Shown here in pieces: positions 21,315-33,448 of a stretch of 64,000 nucleotides of DNA. Location of the stretch: contig JBBHKE010001694.1 in assembly GCA_037447655.1 (NCBI GenBank), positions 124,001 to 188,000 on the forward strand, written 5' to 3'. The stretch is from Zygnema cylindricum. Taxonomy: Eukaryota; Streptophyta; Zygnematophyceae; Zygnematales; Zygnemataceae. How positions within the stretch are numbered: the stretch's first letter is position 1; each line of letters starts with the position of its first letter. The notes below the pieces were generated by a model. That model saw nothing but the letters and a program-made list of their open reading frames with translations. It ran no database searches and had not been told where the DNA came from. Both the position numbers and the translations under genes were made by a program.

Positions 21315-24300
21315 AACCATAGATCCCCAGTTCCTATCAGATATCAAAAGACTCTCTTAGCTGCCTCCCAATCTCTCTTAGTGGGAGCAATTAGACTTCT
21401 ATTTAACACTCGTACAGCTACAGCTAAATCCGGCCGGGAACAATTCATATAATAGATTAGGCTTCTCACTACATGCTTGTAAGGAATAGTATGCATGAAC
21501 TTCTGTTCTTCAAGACCTTATTCCTTGTCAAAGATTATGACTCCTTCTTCCAGAATCCTTTCACTTCCTTTCTTTAACTCCTTTGGAGCTGTACAACTAT
21601 TAGCCTTATATATCTAAAACTTTTTCAACATGTTCCCTATTGCTTCTTTCTGAGTTAGTCTTATAATCTTTCTCTTGGTCTCTTACTACTTGTATTCCCA
21701 AAATATATCTTGCCTCCCCCATATCGTTCATCTCAAATCTCCCTTTAAGATCCGGTTTCAGTTTATTAATTTTGTCTATTGATTTACTTAGAACAAGCAA
21801 ATCATCAACATAAATTGCAATAAAAGTAACACCTTGCTCATCTTCAAAAACATAGATTGAGTGATCTGAGATGATCCGGATATCTACAAAACCGATAAGA
21901 AACTCATCAAGATTTTTATGTCAACTGTGGAGGCGTTTATTTCAAACCATTAAGGGATTTAATCAGCTAGCATACCTTACTTTTCTCTCCTTCCTCTTCA
22001 AATCCTTCGGGTTGTGGGATGAAGATCTCCTCTTCCAATTATCCATGCAAAAAGGTTGTCTTGATGTCCATCTGGTGCACCTCCATGTCTTTTGTTGCAG
22101 CCAGACCGAGAAGTATGCGGACGGAGGGAAATCCGAGGACCAAGGCAAAGGTTTCCTCGTAGTCGATTCCCTCTTTCTGTGTAAATCCTTTTGCCACTTA
22201 CCGGGCCTTGTAGTGCTCAATGGTGTTATCTGGGTTTAGTTTTAATTTGAACACCCACTTACAACCGATTGTTTTTCGGTTAGGTGGACAATCCACCGAC
22301 TCCTAAGTATTGGCTGCCATAATTGAGGCCATATCATCATTGATGGCTGTCTTCCACCAGTTCCTTTCAAGACAGTTCATCGCCTCTCCATAAGTCTGAG
22401 GTTCATCTCGATGAGATAGTTTTGTTACCTTGTTGTTAATCTTTTTTCTTTCAACCTTTTGCTGCTTTTCTTCCTCTCTCAAAATCTATTGCTGAAATAG
22501 ATGGTCGCCGTGGGTTCTTGCGAACAATCTCGGCTTCTCCCCTGTCCCTTGATTACGGGTCAATTTCCACCATGTCTTTCGCTTTGAGTCGAGTTGTCAC
22601 CGGGCTTTCCACAACCGAGTCTTTCTCGGTCTGAATTGTCCCTGCAAGAATGTTATCTTCTCTGAAACTTGGATAGTTAGGAAGCTCAAAGTCATCGGAA
22701 TTTTTTGACTCAAATCTGATTTTTATTGACTTTGTATACTTGAAGGGATCTATAGACTTTCTTTCATCCATAACTACTAGGTGCTTTACTATGATTATAT
22801 CTTTCTTTTTTAGATCATAAAATTTGTATCCTTTTACATCCTGATCATATCCTAACAAGTATTCCGATTTTCTTTTAGGATCTAGCTTCCAATTAGACCG
22901 ACCTGTATCTAGACTGAACACTTGACTGTTGAAAACCTTTAAGTGAGATATGTCTGGTTTCTGGTTGATCCATCTCTTATAAGGTGTTTGGCCTTTTACC
23001 GTTGAAGTAAAAATTCAAATTTTGAGGTAATTAGCATAGTTAATTGCTTCGGCCCAAAATCTTTTTCCCATCTTCTTATCCGACAACATGCTTATAACAC
23101 TATCAGTTAGTGTCCTTTTTAATCTTTCGGCTACCCCATTCTGTTTTCGGTTTTCTGAAATTGTCGTTTGGTGTTTGACTCCATCTTCCCTCAGAAAATC
23201 CTCAAACAGGTTAGAGATATTCTCTCCACCATTGTCACTTATTACTTTTTTGATAGGGTTTTCATGGAGTTTTTTACTCCATGCTTTATATTATCTAAAA
23301 CATTCCTGAGCCTTTGACTTATTTTTCAAAAAAATACACCTTGGAATACCGAGACCAATCATCCGTGATAGTCATCATAAATTTCTTCCTCTTGGGTGAA
23401 GGCACTTTGGCCGGTCCCCAAATGTTTGTGCGTACTAAATCTACAATCTTTTTTCCCTTATAGCTGGCAAATTTTGGGAAGGGTAACCTATGTGCTTTAC
23501 CTTGAGCACATCCACTACAATCACTTAGATTCTCACTCTCACCGAACTAAATCCTTTCCACTACTCCCATATTTTTCATCTCTCTTAACTTATCTAGATT
23601 CACATGCCCAAGCCTTTTATGCCATAACATTATATCATGAACACCAACATAATAACGTTTCTTCTTTTCATTGCTTAAAATCAGCCTTAATATCCCTTTG
23701 CTTCCTTTTTCAACAGTGAAATAAAATTCCTCGTCAAAACTAGCAGTAAAGACTCCTTTCGTAGTGTTACTATCAAAACCCTTATCATCTAACATTGATG
23801 TAGAGATGAGGTTTTTGTTCAACTCCGGGATAAACAATACATTGGGAATGTAACTATGGATGTCTTTCCTTCAACTAACACTTTCATATATATTAATCCT
23901 ACAAGAGTAATAGTGACTATCCTCCCATGTCGTACTCTATCTCTACGATGGGAATCTTTTTTATCTTAGGGAACAAGTGTTTATCCTTACACATGTGAAT
24001 GGAGGCACCTCAATCTACAATCCAACCTACTTCACCACACAATCCACTGAAAGCACATTTACGCTCTCGTGGAATTTTGACCTTGTTTTTTGCCTCTAAC
24101 TCCTTATCCAATAAGAGCTCATCGTCCTCATAGGATTCCGCCTCATGTACCTATATCACAAGGGCTTTTTTCTTTCCTTTAGGGGGTCCATTGGTTTGCC
24201 CCTCCTTTAACCGAAGTTCGGTTAGCTTAGTACACTCTGCCATAGAGTGTATTTGATTCTTGTAAAAGTGACACGACCCCTTTGAGACCCTCGGTCCGAA

Positions 24301-25153
24301 TTCATTGGACTGAGTTTTTTGTCCTCCTCCTCTATTCTTTCCTAGAGATTTTCTAGGATCCTTGCTCCTCCAGTCAGTTGCTGTTGCCAAAGCTTGTCCA
24401 CTCTTCCCACCCCTCCGGATCTCTATTGTATTCTCTCGGAAGAGAATCATTCCTACCACAAAATTCGAGATCCACTTGGAGTCCGACAAATCTTGAACAC
24501 AATTGACAATGTTTCCAGAGTCATTGGGTAACTTCATAAGCAAGCAGTTAACCTTCATCTTTTTTGTTTCTACCTAACCAACACTCTCTAGTTCAATGAA
24601 AAGGGTTGCAAGCTCATTACAAAAGTCTAGCATTTTTCCCCTTTTGTATGCAAATTCATCTATCTTTTGATCAGCCAATTGTTGTTGCTGAATAGTACCA
24701 CTCTGGTACATCTTTATGAGGGTTATCCACAGATCGGATGCCCTTTCCACCTGCAAATGAGGAGATACAAGTCCTTGAGTAAGCTGGCGGAGAATAAAGT
24801 GTTTTGCCGCCATATTGTTGTAGTCCCAAAAAATAACATCATTCTCCTCATTCCTCGGAATAGGTGACATGAACGCCGAACCGGTTGCGATAGGTGTTGC
24901 TATCGGTGTAACTTTCTCCTTGTCTTTCTCTTTTTCCATCACAATGCTCTCCTCATCCTCCGAATCCTCTGGTGGAGTTGGATGTGTTTTTTTGGTAAAC
25001 GTGCTTCCCCAAAACCTAAGGGGAATGGCTTAACTCGATGGACGCCTCACTCGTACACTTAGTATCCCCCAAAACCTCTTTTCACATAGAGCCCCTATTA
25101 TCATACTTTCCCAATATATGAAGCCTGCTCCATTAAATATGGACACCTTAGAG
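21315..25153 (-). pseudogene. Element E gag-pol (5' part)
   Basis: From high to low coordinates on the - strand: gag (MSPIPRNEEND, FILRQLTQG, QQQLADQKIDEF) at 24942-24574; the Gag C-terminus at 24558-24151, with a decayed knuckle that keeps CHFYKNQIHSMAEC; a protease region (decayed GWIVD.GAS) near 24050-24000; a pre-integrase (LWHKRLGHVNLDKLR) near 23640; the integrase core to about 23000; and RT to 21606 (SLYGLKQ region damaged; LVLSKSIDKINKLK then ARYILGIQV). Multiple stops and frameshifts. The sequence is close to element B, so E and B are one family. A1 truncates it at 21314. Confidence 0.85.
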
Positions 25154-25168
25154 GATGGGCCCCTAAAA

Positions 25169-26228
25169 TTCAACCCTGAGACCTCCATTAGTCTTCAGAT
25201 TAGGTAGCTCACATGAAGCCCCTAGGATAACCTTGACCCCTTTGAGTTTCCACAATAATAACTGCCACCTTGACAGATAAAAAGTCTGACAAACTTCACC
25301 ATTTTGAAGACAAGACTCCCCTGAGTCGATAGCAAAAAGAATCTCTGAATTTGCTCTCCTGAGCAGTAAGTTATAAAGGGTCAAAGTTGACCTTTTGTAC
25401 AAAAGCTTTCTGGGAGAGAGGCGTCTACCTACCAAATTTTTTCTGTGTCCTAAATTCCTCTCTAAACCGTATACTACTAGAGTACGACACGAATTAGATT
25501 ACTGTGTTGTACAGAAAAGTATAGGTGTCGAAGTACTTTCTGTACGACCATCGTACGGCATGGCCAAAATGTCGACGCATGCTATATCCGAATTTGTTCC
25601 CTTATTCTACGGAGATACAGCAAGCGAATATGGTTATGCCAAGTGTCACTTGATGTGCTGATGACCAAAAACTGCCAAATTACCCATTTCGCGATCTCAC
25701 CATCTATCGCGGCCGTTCGATCAAGATCAACTTTTAATTCTAGCCGTCGAAAATAATTGCGTGGTATTTGTTTCGCCGTCAAAACAAATGCGCGGTATTT
25801 GTTTCGTGGAGTACCGTACAAGGTACTATGTAAAACTGTATCTATGACTTAAAAATTTGTTCGCGTCGTTAAATGAAATTTTCTACATGCACATCTTTAA
25901 ATAATTATGAAACCCCATATACCTCAACACTAAACTTACACTGATAGGATAAAGCTACCGCCTAGTGGCGACTTGACGGATTGCAGGTACCAAGATCATT
26001 CTTAGGCCTGTCAAGTTTCCTTTTGGTAAACCTACCAAACTACTACTTTTCTCTCTGTGGACAACATACGCATCCATGGCTCTAGGTCCCTCTCCAACCT
26101 TCAATGAATGCGACAAGTGTGGGAGTTGAAGAGAAGAGTTAAAGGCAGAATGCCTCTGCTTCTTTTCTGCATTTTATCTTTTACAAGTTTAAACCAAGAA
26201 ATTACTAAAAGAACCTTTAATTTCTACA
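25169..26228 (-). repeat. 5' LTR of element E
   Basis: About 1060 bp. The adjoining primer-binding site is decayed (ggatgggcccctaaa at 25153-25167). Stem-loops on the - strand: TGCTC-AGGA-GAGCA (25352-25365), GACTC-AGGG-GAGTC (25314-25327), CTTCA-AAATGG-TGAAG (25294-25309) and TGTC-AAGG-TGGCA (25263-25275). Confidence 0.82.
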
Positions 26229-26829
26229 TCCTCCACCAAATCCCTCTTCAACTAATTTCTCATTCTTACACTGTTTTCTTCCCATTCTTGGATATAGTTT
26301 GAAAACCTTTCTTTAATACCACTAACGTAGAGAAAAAGTTTCTTTTTAAAGCTAGGACATGCAACACATCTTTCAAGACCATTTTCACAAGATTTCCCAC
26401 TACGTTCATTAAAAATGACACCCTCCCTTTTGCTTTCGACTCAACAAAGGTATCATCTCTAAAATAAATTTTGATGGGTGAAGTAGATTGAATACTCTCA
26501 AACAGATGGCGACCGCGGCACATGTGTGCAGATGCACCGGATTCCATTATCCATTCGTCTTCCTCCACGCTTCTGTTGCTTGTGCCATTGCGAAGCATTT
26601 TTTTCACTTTTAATCGGAAAATTGCTCACGTCCTCTTCCTTAAGTTCGTTGAAGAGAGCAGTTGGTCGTCCACCGAATTGAGAGGGAACACGATTTTCGT
26701 CCCAGCCAGAGCAAAAATTTCCTGTAGCTTTTGCTCTCTTGTAGGCATTACACAATATCAAAAAATGCCATTTTCGCTCTCTTGTAGGCATTACATAGTC
26801 CAAAACATGCCCTTTTTGATCACTGTAAT
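26229..26829 (-). pseudogene. Element F: Gag knuckle and protease fragment
   Basis: The - strand frame has a knuckle part (SDQKGHVLDY) interrupted at its right by insertion of element H. It is followed by a basic linker and the protease motif ESGASAHMC, then DVLHVLALKRNFFS, typical of the protease C-terminus in Copia. A short direct duplication (ctcttgtaggcattaca) lies near 26740-26800. This continues F from 15502 once E is removed. Confidence 0.82.
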
Positions 26830-27756
26830 TGTTGAAAAGAGGTAATTAATAGTTCACTTCTCTAATTTATTTCCACTTTAAAGAGAGAGAGTGAGGATCA
26901 AAGGCACGCCATGGCTGCTGCGTTATTTAGAAAGTGGCAGAGTTAGAAGTGGAGGATATTTTACCAAAATGGTGCTTACGTCTAGATTTGAACCTAGGTC
27001 TGCAGAGTTCTGTGTAGTCATACGTCTTAACATAAGGCGTTATCGAAACGATACACGTGACGGGTTTTTACGTTTTAACATAAGGCGTTATCGAAATGAT
27101 ACACGTGATAGGTTTCAAAGATATATAAACATTAACGCGACAGCTAATTAACACCAGACTAACGAACAGGAAGAATTCATGCATGTACGCGAATCTGATC
27201 CGTGTAAAATATGTTTTGATCGGACGGCCGACATTATAGCCGCCACGCGAAGTGAGCTTTTGGCGGCATACGGAGATAGTGTCACGCGGTGCCACCTGGC
27301 GCCACACTATTTGATACCGGAGAAGATGGGAGAAGGAACCATGGCTTCTGATTTGACAGTGTCACCTTGTAGACCTTGTGGTACAATGGTCGTACAATAA
27401 GTACATCGCCCATTGTACCTTCTTGTAGTATATAGTGTTCCTATTAAACTAGGGTTTAGTAGAAGGTAGTCGTGAGTAGGCAGACCAGGACTTAGTGATA
27501 TTTAGGATCTCTAAGAGAGGTTGTAACTATAAAGGTCATCTTTGACCAGCCATAACTTACTGCTCAGGGGAGCAAATTCAGTGATTCTTTTTGCGTTTGA
27601 CTCAGGGGAGTCTTCTCCTCACAGGGGTGAGAGTGGTCAGAATATTTGTGTGCCTGGGCGGCGGTTATTCAGTGGGAAAGTGGAAGGGGAAAATATTATC
27701 ATAGAGGCTTTACATAGGCTGCTCATTCTGTGGGTCAATAGAGACCACATAATTCA
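26830..27756 (+). repeat. 5' LTR of element H
   Basis: Begins TGTTGAAAAGAGG (compare LTR1 of I-J) and ends AATTCA. It contains an antisense B-box complement (agatttgaacc, 26984-26994) and A-box complement (27023-27033), and TATAAA at 27528-27533. Its stem-loops are TGCTC-AGGG-GAGCA (27561-27574), GACTC-AGGG-GAGTC (27599-27612), CTCAC-AGGG-GTGAG (27618-27631) and a GCC/GGC stem near 27651-27662. The gag start codon is mutated to ATA (aatagagacc). Confidence 0.85.
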
Positions 27757-30700
27757 GGTTATGGGCCCACACTCTTGGGTGCCCATATTTGATGGATCGA
27801 ACTTTTTGTATTGGGAAATGATGATGGAGGGAGAACTATTTGAGAAGCATCTATGGGGCATAGTGTCGGACAAATTCGATGCCCACCTCAAACTGGGTTT
27901 GGAGGGATAGGTTTTTTTGGCACCTCCGTCACTATAGTAGCCAAAACAGCTGCCACTATCACCGAGGATGAAGATGAGGAAGGAGAGGAGATTGTCATGG
28001 AAAGAGAAAAGGGAGGAGTTGCAACTCAAGTGACACCATTGTCGAAGGGGATACGGGCAGTAGCACCACCTGCAACGTTGACAAGGGTTTAGACAGACAA
28101 ATCAGAGTATGAAAAGTGGAACTACAAAGACAAGGTTGTTAAGCTATTAATTCTTAAAAGTGTAGCAAAGGGCATTGCCATTCCCCTTATTCATGTCAAA
28201 TATTTATCTCAGATTTGGATATCACTAGTTAACAACTATAAGAGTGGATCATTGTAGTAGCAACAGTGGGCGGAAAATAAAATTGCAGCTTATACTTATA
28301 AAGGAGGAAGCATGAATAATTATTGCAATGATTTAGGAGCATTGTTTGGAGAGCTAGAGAGTGCTGGTAACTCATGGTCTTATAGGCAACGAGTGAATAC
28401 ATTAATGATGAAACTACCGGAAGAGTATGAGAATATCATTAATCGATTGCAGGACATAGGAGATAGCAATTGGAATTGAGATGACACAAAGGGAATGATT
28501 TTAGTGAAAGAAAGAACCATAGAGCATAGGAGAGGGAATCCAAGTGTTCAAGCAATGTTTGCAGGAGCTGATTGGTGGAAGCGTGATGAGGAGAGAGGGA
28601 AAGATCCCTATCGAAACTTTGGTGGAAGAGGACAAGGAGGTGGCAGATATGATAGACAGAGGAGAGGAACTTCTCGAGGAGGATAATATCACTTCTGCAT
28701 GAAACCCGAACACTTTATGGCAGATTATGTTAAACTTGCAAATCTTCGACTGAAAGATTGACAAGGAACCTCAAAGGATGGAGGAAAGAAAAAGGTTTTC
28801 CTGACTCAAGTTCATGATGAGGAAGAGGACAAAGAAATCGAACAAGAAGCGGAGCTTGATGATCTTCTTCTAAATCCAAAAACCACTGAAAAGCATGTCG
28901 ACATTCCACGGAGACAAAAGTGTGCTTTCGGAGGTAAGAGGGATCTACCCGAGGATGGGTGGATCATAAAATCAGCGGCCTCAATGCATATGTGCAAAGA
29001 TAAAAGGTGGTTCACTAAACTGAAAAAGATCCCAACAGTTGAAATAGAGTACGGAGATGGTAGAGTCGAAACCACAAGTTTTGTTAGAACTGTTGACTTG
29101 GAGGTTTTAGTTGATGGAAAGGCCTCAATTGTAACACTCTCAGACGTTGTTTACATTCCAGAGCTTAGCAAGAACCTAATCTCAACAGGTGTTCTAGATG
29201 AAAAGGAGTTTGAAACAGGAACTAATAAAGGAATCTTCACAGCAAGCTTTGATAATAAGGTTTATTTCATAGCTTTGAAAGGCAGTCGAGGGATGTTCAT
29301 AATTGTTCTTTGCAATGAAAATAGTGTTCTCTACTCATGTGCAAGTGAGATAATGCTTTGGAACAAAGGGTTGGGGCATGTGCATCTAGATAGATTAAAG
29401 AAAATGAAGAAAAATAGAATAGTGGGGGGTATTACTTTTGAGGATGATGAGTCCTATGATGATTCTAGTGGATGTGCCCAAGGGAAGATTCATAAGCTTC
29501 CATTTCCAAAGGCAACTATATTTAGGAGAGAGAAAGTATTGGATCAAATTCACACTGATGTTTGGGGACTAGTTAGGTATGCTTCACATGGGGGGCAAAG
29601 ATGGATGATAATCATCACAGATGATAGGTCTAGATACACGAAGGTATACTTTGTCAAACATAAGTCAAAGGTATTAAGATGTTTCAAAAAGTTTAAAGTA
29701 TGGAGTGAAAAACTACATGAAACCTCAATAAAAGAGATAAGAACTGATAATGGGAAAGAATGCACCTCAAGGGAATTTGAAGAATATCTTAAAGAAGAAG
29801 AAATTCATCATGAGAAAACTGTTCCCTATAATCCGGAACAAAATGGAGTAGCAGAAAGAGTGAATATAACTTTAGGAGATATGTCCAGAAGTATGTTAAC
29901 TGATAAGAGGATAGGGTTGCAATTTTGGGGTGAGTCTATGAACTTTGCTAATTTAATCAAAAATAGAGTCAACAAATAAGGAGGAAACTTCGTATGAGAG
30001 GTGGACAGGAAGAAAGCTTGATTTGTCTAGTTTAAGAGTGTTCGGAAGTCTAGTCTGCAGTTTGGATTCCGATAAGACTAAATCGAAGTTAGAGGGAAGA
30101 GGGATACCAGGATATCTTGTATGATATGATGAGAGCACAAAAGGATACCGGGTGTATGATTTGAAAAAAAAAGATATAATTTTAGTAAAACACATAGTGG
30201 TGATGAATGAAGAGAAGTCTATTGATCCATTGAAACATAATAAGGAAGTCAAAATCAGATTTGAAAAGGATCATTTTTCTGACTTTGACTTTGAGGAGAA
30301 GGAAGATGGAGAAAAAGAAATATCTGCAGATCTACCAAAGGAGAAGGAGGATATGACAACATCCGAGGCAACGCCACAATACAAAGTGGAAACTGATGAG
30401 GAACTTGATGAGACACCGGAATTGGAAGATAGGGGAGCTGAAAATCTCCCTAAACAAAACTCAAGGATGCCTTCCATACCGGCGTCCGATTTTGAAGGGG
30501 GAAGAAGAAGTAGTAAACGACTTCAAGAAAGACAAGTAAATAACCAACTCACAAAGATGTCTCACCCAGATGAACCTCAAACATACTTAGAGGCCATAAA
30601 CACTCCAGAAAGTAGCCGGTGGATCACAGCTATAAATGAAGAAATGGCCTCTATCATGGAAGCCAATACATGGGAGTTGGTAGATTGTCCACCGGACCGA

Positions 30701-31183
30701 AAAACCGATTGGATGTAAGTGGGTTTTTAAACTTAAATTAAACCCAAATAATACCATTGAGAGGTACAAAGCTAGGTTAGTTGCAAAAGGTTATACTAAA
30801 AAAGAGGGGATAGACTACGAAGAAACCTTAGCATCTGAAGTCTGATTTCCTTCTATTAGAATCCTTTTAAGTATAGCCGCAGCGGAGGATATGAAAATCC
30901 ACCATATGGATATTAAAACGACCTTTTTGCACGGAGAGTTAGAAGAAGAAATTCACATGAGGCAACCGGAAGGATTCGTGGAAAGTGGGGAAGAAAATAA
31001 AGCTTGCAAACTGATAAAATCACTCTATGGGCTTAAGCAAGCATCGCGACAGTGGAATATAAAGCTCCACGAATTTCTAACTGGTTTGGGGTATATCATA
31101 ATTAGTTCAAATCACTCTATATATTTATTTGAGGATGAGAATAGAGTGATATTTATTGTTATTTATGTGGATGATTTATGACC
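27757..31183 (+). pseudogene. Element H gag-pol, truncated within RT
   Basis: The primer-binding site GGTTATGGGCCCAC is at 27757-27770. Gag follows (LFEKHLWGIVS, then frameshifted capsid blocks). The Gag C-terminus has a damaged knuckle (stop and CHFC changes near 28680). One long intact frame at 28984-29979 covers the protease C-terminal part (from MHMCKDKRW), pre-integrase (GLGHVHLDRLKK, CAQGKIHKLPFP) and integrase core (HTDVWG, DDRSRY, TDNGKE). The integrase tail and RT follow in other frames, up to YVDDL at 31181. RNase H and the 3' LTR are absent, so a deletion joins H to the remains of F. Confidence 0.88.
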
Positions 31184-31207
31184 AATTTGGGTGGTAGGCC
31201 CATAACC

Positions 31208-31394
31208 TATTGTAGGTCATCGGCATACTAACTCGGCTGTGATCCACTTTCACTTTGAGTCACATTTGCACAAGCATAGATATTTGTCCCTGGAGGAGCA
31301 AGTGGAGCACTAACGCCAATAGGAGCACTTGCAAGTGGAGCACTAACGCCAATAGGAGCACTTGCAGTAGGAGTTGAGCCATTTTTAGACATTT
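31208..31394 (-). repeat. Remnant of element F 5' LTR with Gag N-terminus
   Basis: On the - strand, an ATG near 31390 opens a Pro/Ala/Ser-rich frame (MSKNGSTPTASAP) similar to the one at 12028. The LTR ends CTACAATA at 31208 and is followed by GGTTATGGGCCTACC (31193-31207), the primer-binding site, read as VMGLP. The rest of this LTR is missing at the edge of element D. Confidence 0.7.
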
Positions 31395-32443
31395 TGAAAA
31401 AGGGTATTTTGTATTTTATCGTTTTTGTTAATCTATGGTCATTCTACAGTTCTCATATTTGTTGTAGTCACTTAGAATTTGCAGGCTGCCATGGCTGTCT
31501 CAGGTAGATAATGAGAGGACAGGCAGAAGAAACAACCCCTGCAAAAGATAGACAGCGAAGAGTAGGAATTGATCCGGCAAACTCTGGATAACTACCACAC
31601 GGCGTAGCCTTTCGCTTTACCCAATAGGTCTTGATGAAGCGTTACGTATATTGTATGTGATAAATATTTATATAGTGACGGGAAGACACATAATGAACAA
31701 AATGAATATGAAACGTACAGCACCGCACGAAATACTATACTATACGAAATAATTGAAACAACTGCTAAATTCAATGTACGAAATCAAATGTCGTTCGCGA
31801 TTGACGGCAAGAGTCAACAAGGAATGACAGTCGTAAAAATTCAATAGTCAACACAAAACGACGGCCATAGTATTTTAACTGTCAACAAAGATAATTCGGC
31901 GCGGCGTCAAGATCAAACGACCAACATTGATCGTTGAATTACGAACGGACGACACGCGTGAGTGCCAACATGCCGAAAAAACTTTTTGGGAGCACTTTAC
32001 CAAAGTGGAAAAAAACAGACACGTGGCAGCATCCTATAGGATGCTAGAGAAGGAAGGTACAAAACGGGGACGACTTATGTACCACGTGGCAGACCGAGAG
32101 TGGTGCTGCATAATTTTGTACATCAAGTACGACGGTAACCCTATTTTGAATATACATTATATAGTGTATGATAATTTGATCGATCTAGAGGAGCTATGAG
32201 TAGGTTCTTATGACTTAGACTTTTTTTTTTGAAAGCCCTCTCTCCTAAAGGTCATCTGTATAAATTCGTTGTCTTTGAACAACGATAACTTAATGCTTAC
32301 GTGAGCAATTTCAGTGATTTTTTTTGCTGCAGACTTAAGGGAGTCCTGCTACACAACGGTGTAGTCGGTCAAAGTTTTTTCTTGTCGGGGTGGCACTTAT
32401 TCATTGCCAAAGTCAAAAGTTCAAATATTATCTTAGATGCTTC
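31395..32443 (+). repeat. 5' LTR of element D, first part
   Basis: Starts near TGAAAAAGGG. It holds the conserved TTGTTGTAGTCACTT motif and antisense B-box (31564-31574, ggaattgatcc) and A-box (31613-31623, cgctttaccca) complements. Several ACGTGGC motifs lie at 32020-32100. Stem-loops GACTT-AAGG-GAGTC and CTACAC-AACG-GTGTAG lie near 32334-32361. It is interrupted at 32443 by element C and resumes at 45254. Confidence 0.72.
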
Positions 32444-33448
32444 TACAATTCTGTGTCCTCTATTGGACTACAAAATTCAGGAATCTCTAGATAGCTTTTA
32501 ACTAGCCTACTTTCAGCCACAACCATTGCAAACCAAGAGGGCAAATTGGTAGTTTGACAGCACCCGTCTGCAAACTGGACTCCCATGAGTCTGTAGCAAA
32601 AAAATCACTAAAAATGGCCCACCAACCAATAAGTTATGAGGTGGCAAAGATGCCAATTTATACAAAGCTCTTAAAGGGAGAGGTGAGTGTCTAAAAATAT
32701 GCTAAGTCCTACTTCTCTCTCACAACCTCTATCTTCTATAGTACGACACAATCACATAACTGTGAAGTACAGAAAGGTACTATGAACAATGTCTTTTCTA
32801 TACGGCCTGTGTACGACTAGGCCGCTGAGTGGACGCGTGTCAATCTTTCACTCGTCTGTACACTCCCCGCAATTCCAACAACCAAATGTTATCCCTCCAC
32901 GTGGCGCTAGGTCATGCCACGTCCTCAAACGCCAAAGTGACTATTCCACGATCCCAGCAACAATATATGCATTAGGATTAAATTCGACTTTGAATGTTAG
33001 ACGTCAAAACAAATGTCCGATTCATTTGTTTCGTACGAAATGACGTTCGCATTGAATATAAACCAGTTCTATGTTCACTCATTCATAATTCAGTTAATCA
33101 GTTTTAAGACCATATTACAGTTTAAATAGTTATCAAACCCTATATCTCTTAACGGACCTCTACGACAGACTGGTTAGAGCTGACGGCTACGCCGGGCTCT
33201 GCCGGTCAGAGGTTCGAGTCTTATCGGACTCAACCTTTTATTAAGAGTGACTTAAGTCACTCTTTGGTCCTGCCTAAGGAGCTGAGGCGGCCATGGCTCC
33301 ACTTCTCTCTCTCTCCTTCTGTGACTACAACAAGTATGGGGGGTAGAGAAAAGAGGTGGAGGCCAACTGCCTGTGTTATTTTTTTCTTTTTTTTTCTACT
33401 AAACTATTCTGACCTAGAAAATACTCTATAAATCTAGTGATTTCAACA
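32444..33448 (-). repeat. 3' LTR of element C
   Basis: On the - strand it begins TGTTGAAATCACTAG after the polypurine tract aaaataaggggag. A tRNA-like A-box (tggttagagctg, 33171-33182) and B-box (ggttcgagtct, 33211-33221) are on the + strand, antisense to the element. GACTC-ATGG-GAGTC survives from the stem-loop array. TATAAATTGG is present on the - strand near 32655. Confidence 0.82.

Larger units (their letters stand above)
15503..26228 (-). mobile_element. Copia LTR retrotransposon E, with A1 nested inside
   Basis: Two similar LTRs (15503-16561 and 25169-26228, both about 1.06 kb) bound gag-pol on the - strand. The flanks are tcccc (15498-15502) and tcctc (26229-26233), a target duplication with one change. 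The flanking F sequences join sensibly across the insertion: protease C-terminus on the right, pre-integrase on the left. Element A1 interrupts its RNase H. Confidence 0.88.

Noticed and set aside
28984-29979. 331-codon ORF of element H as a functional integrase
   Set aside because: The frame starts inside the protease motif, and gag, knuckle and RT around it carry stops; the element is truncated in RT.
33171-33221. A functional tRNA gene (A-box and B-box present)
   Set aside because: No matching 7-bp acceptor stem or sound anticodon arm; it lies within an LTR and recurs in decayed form in the sister LTR.
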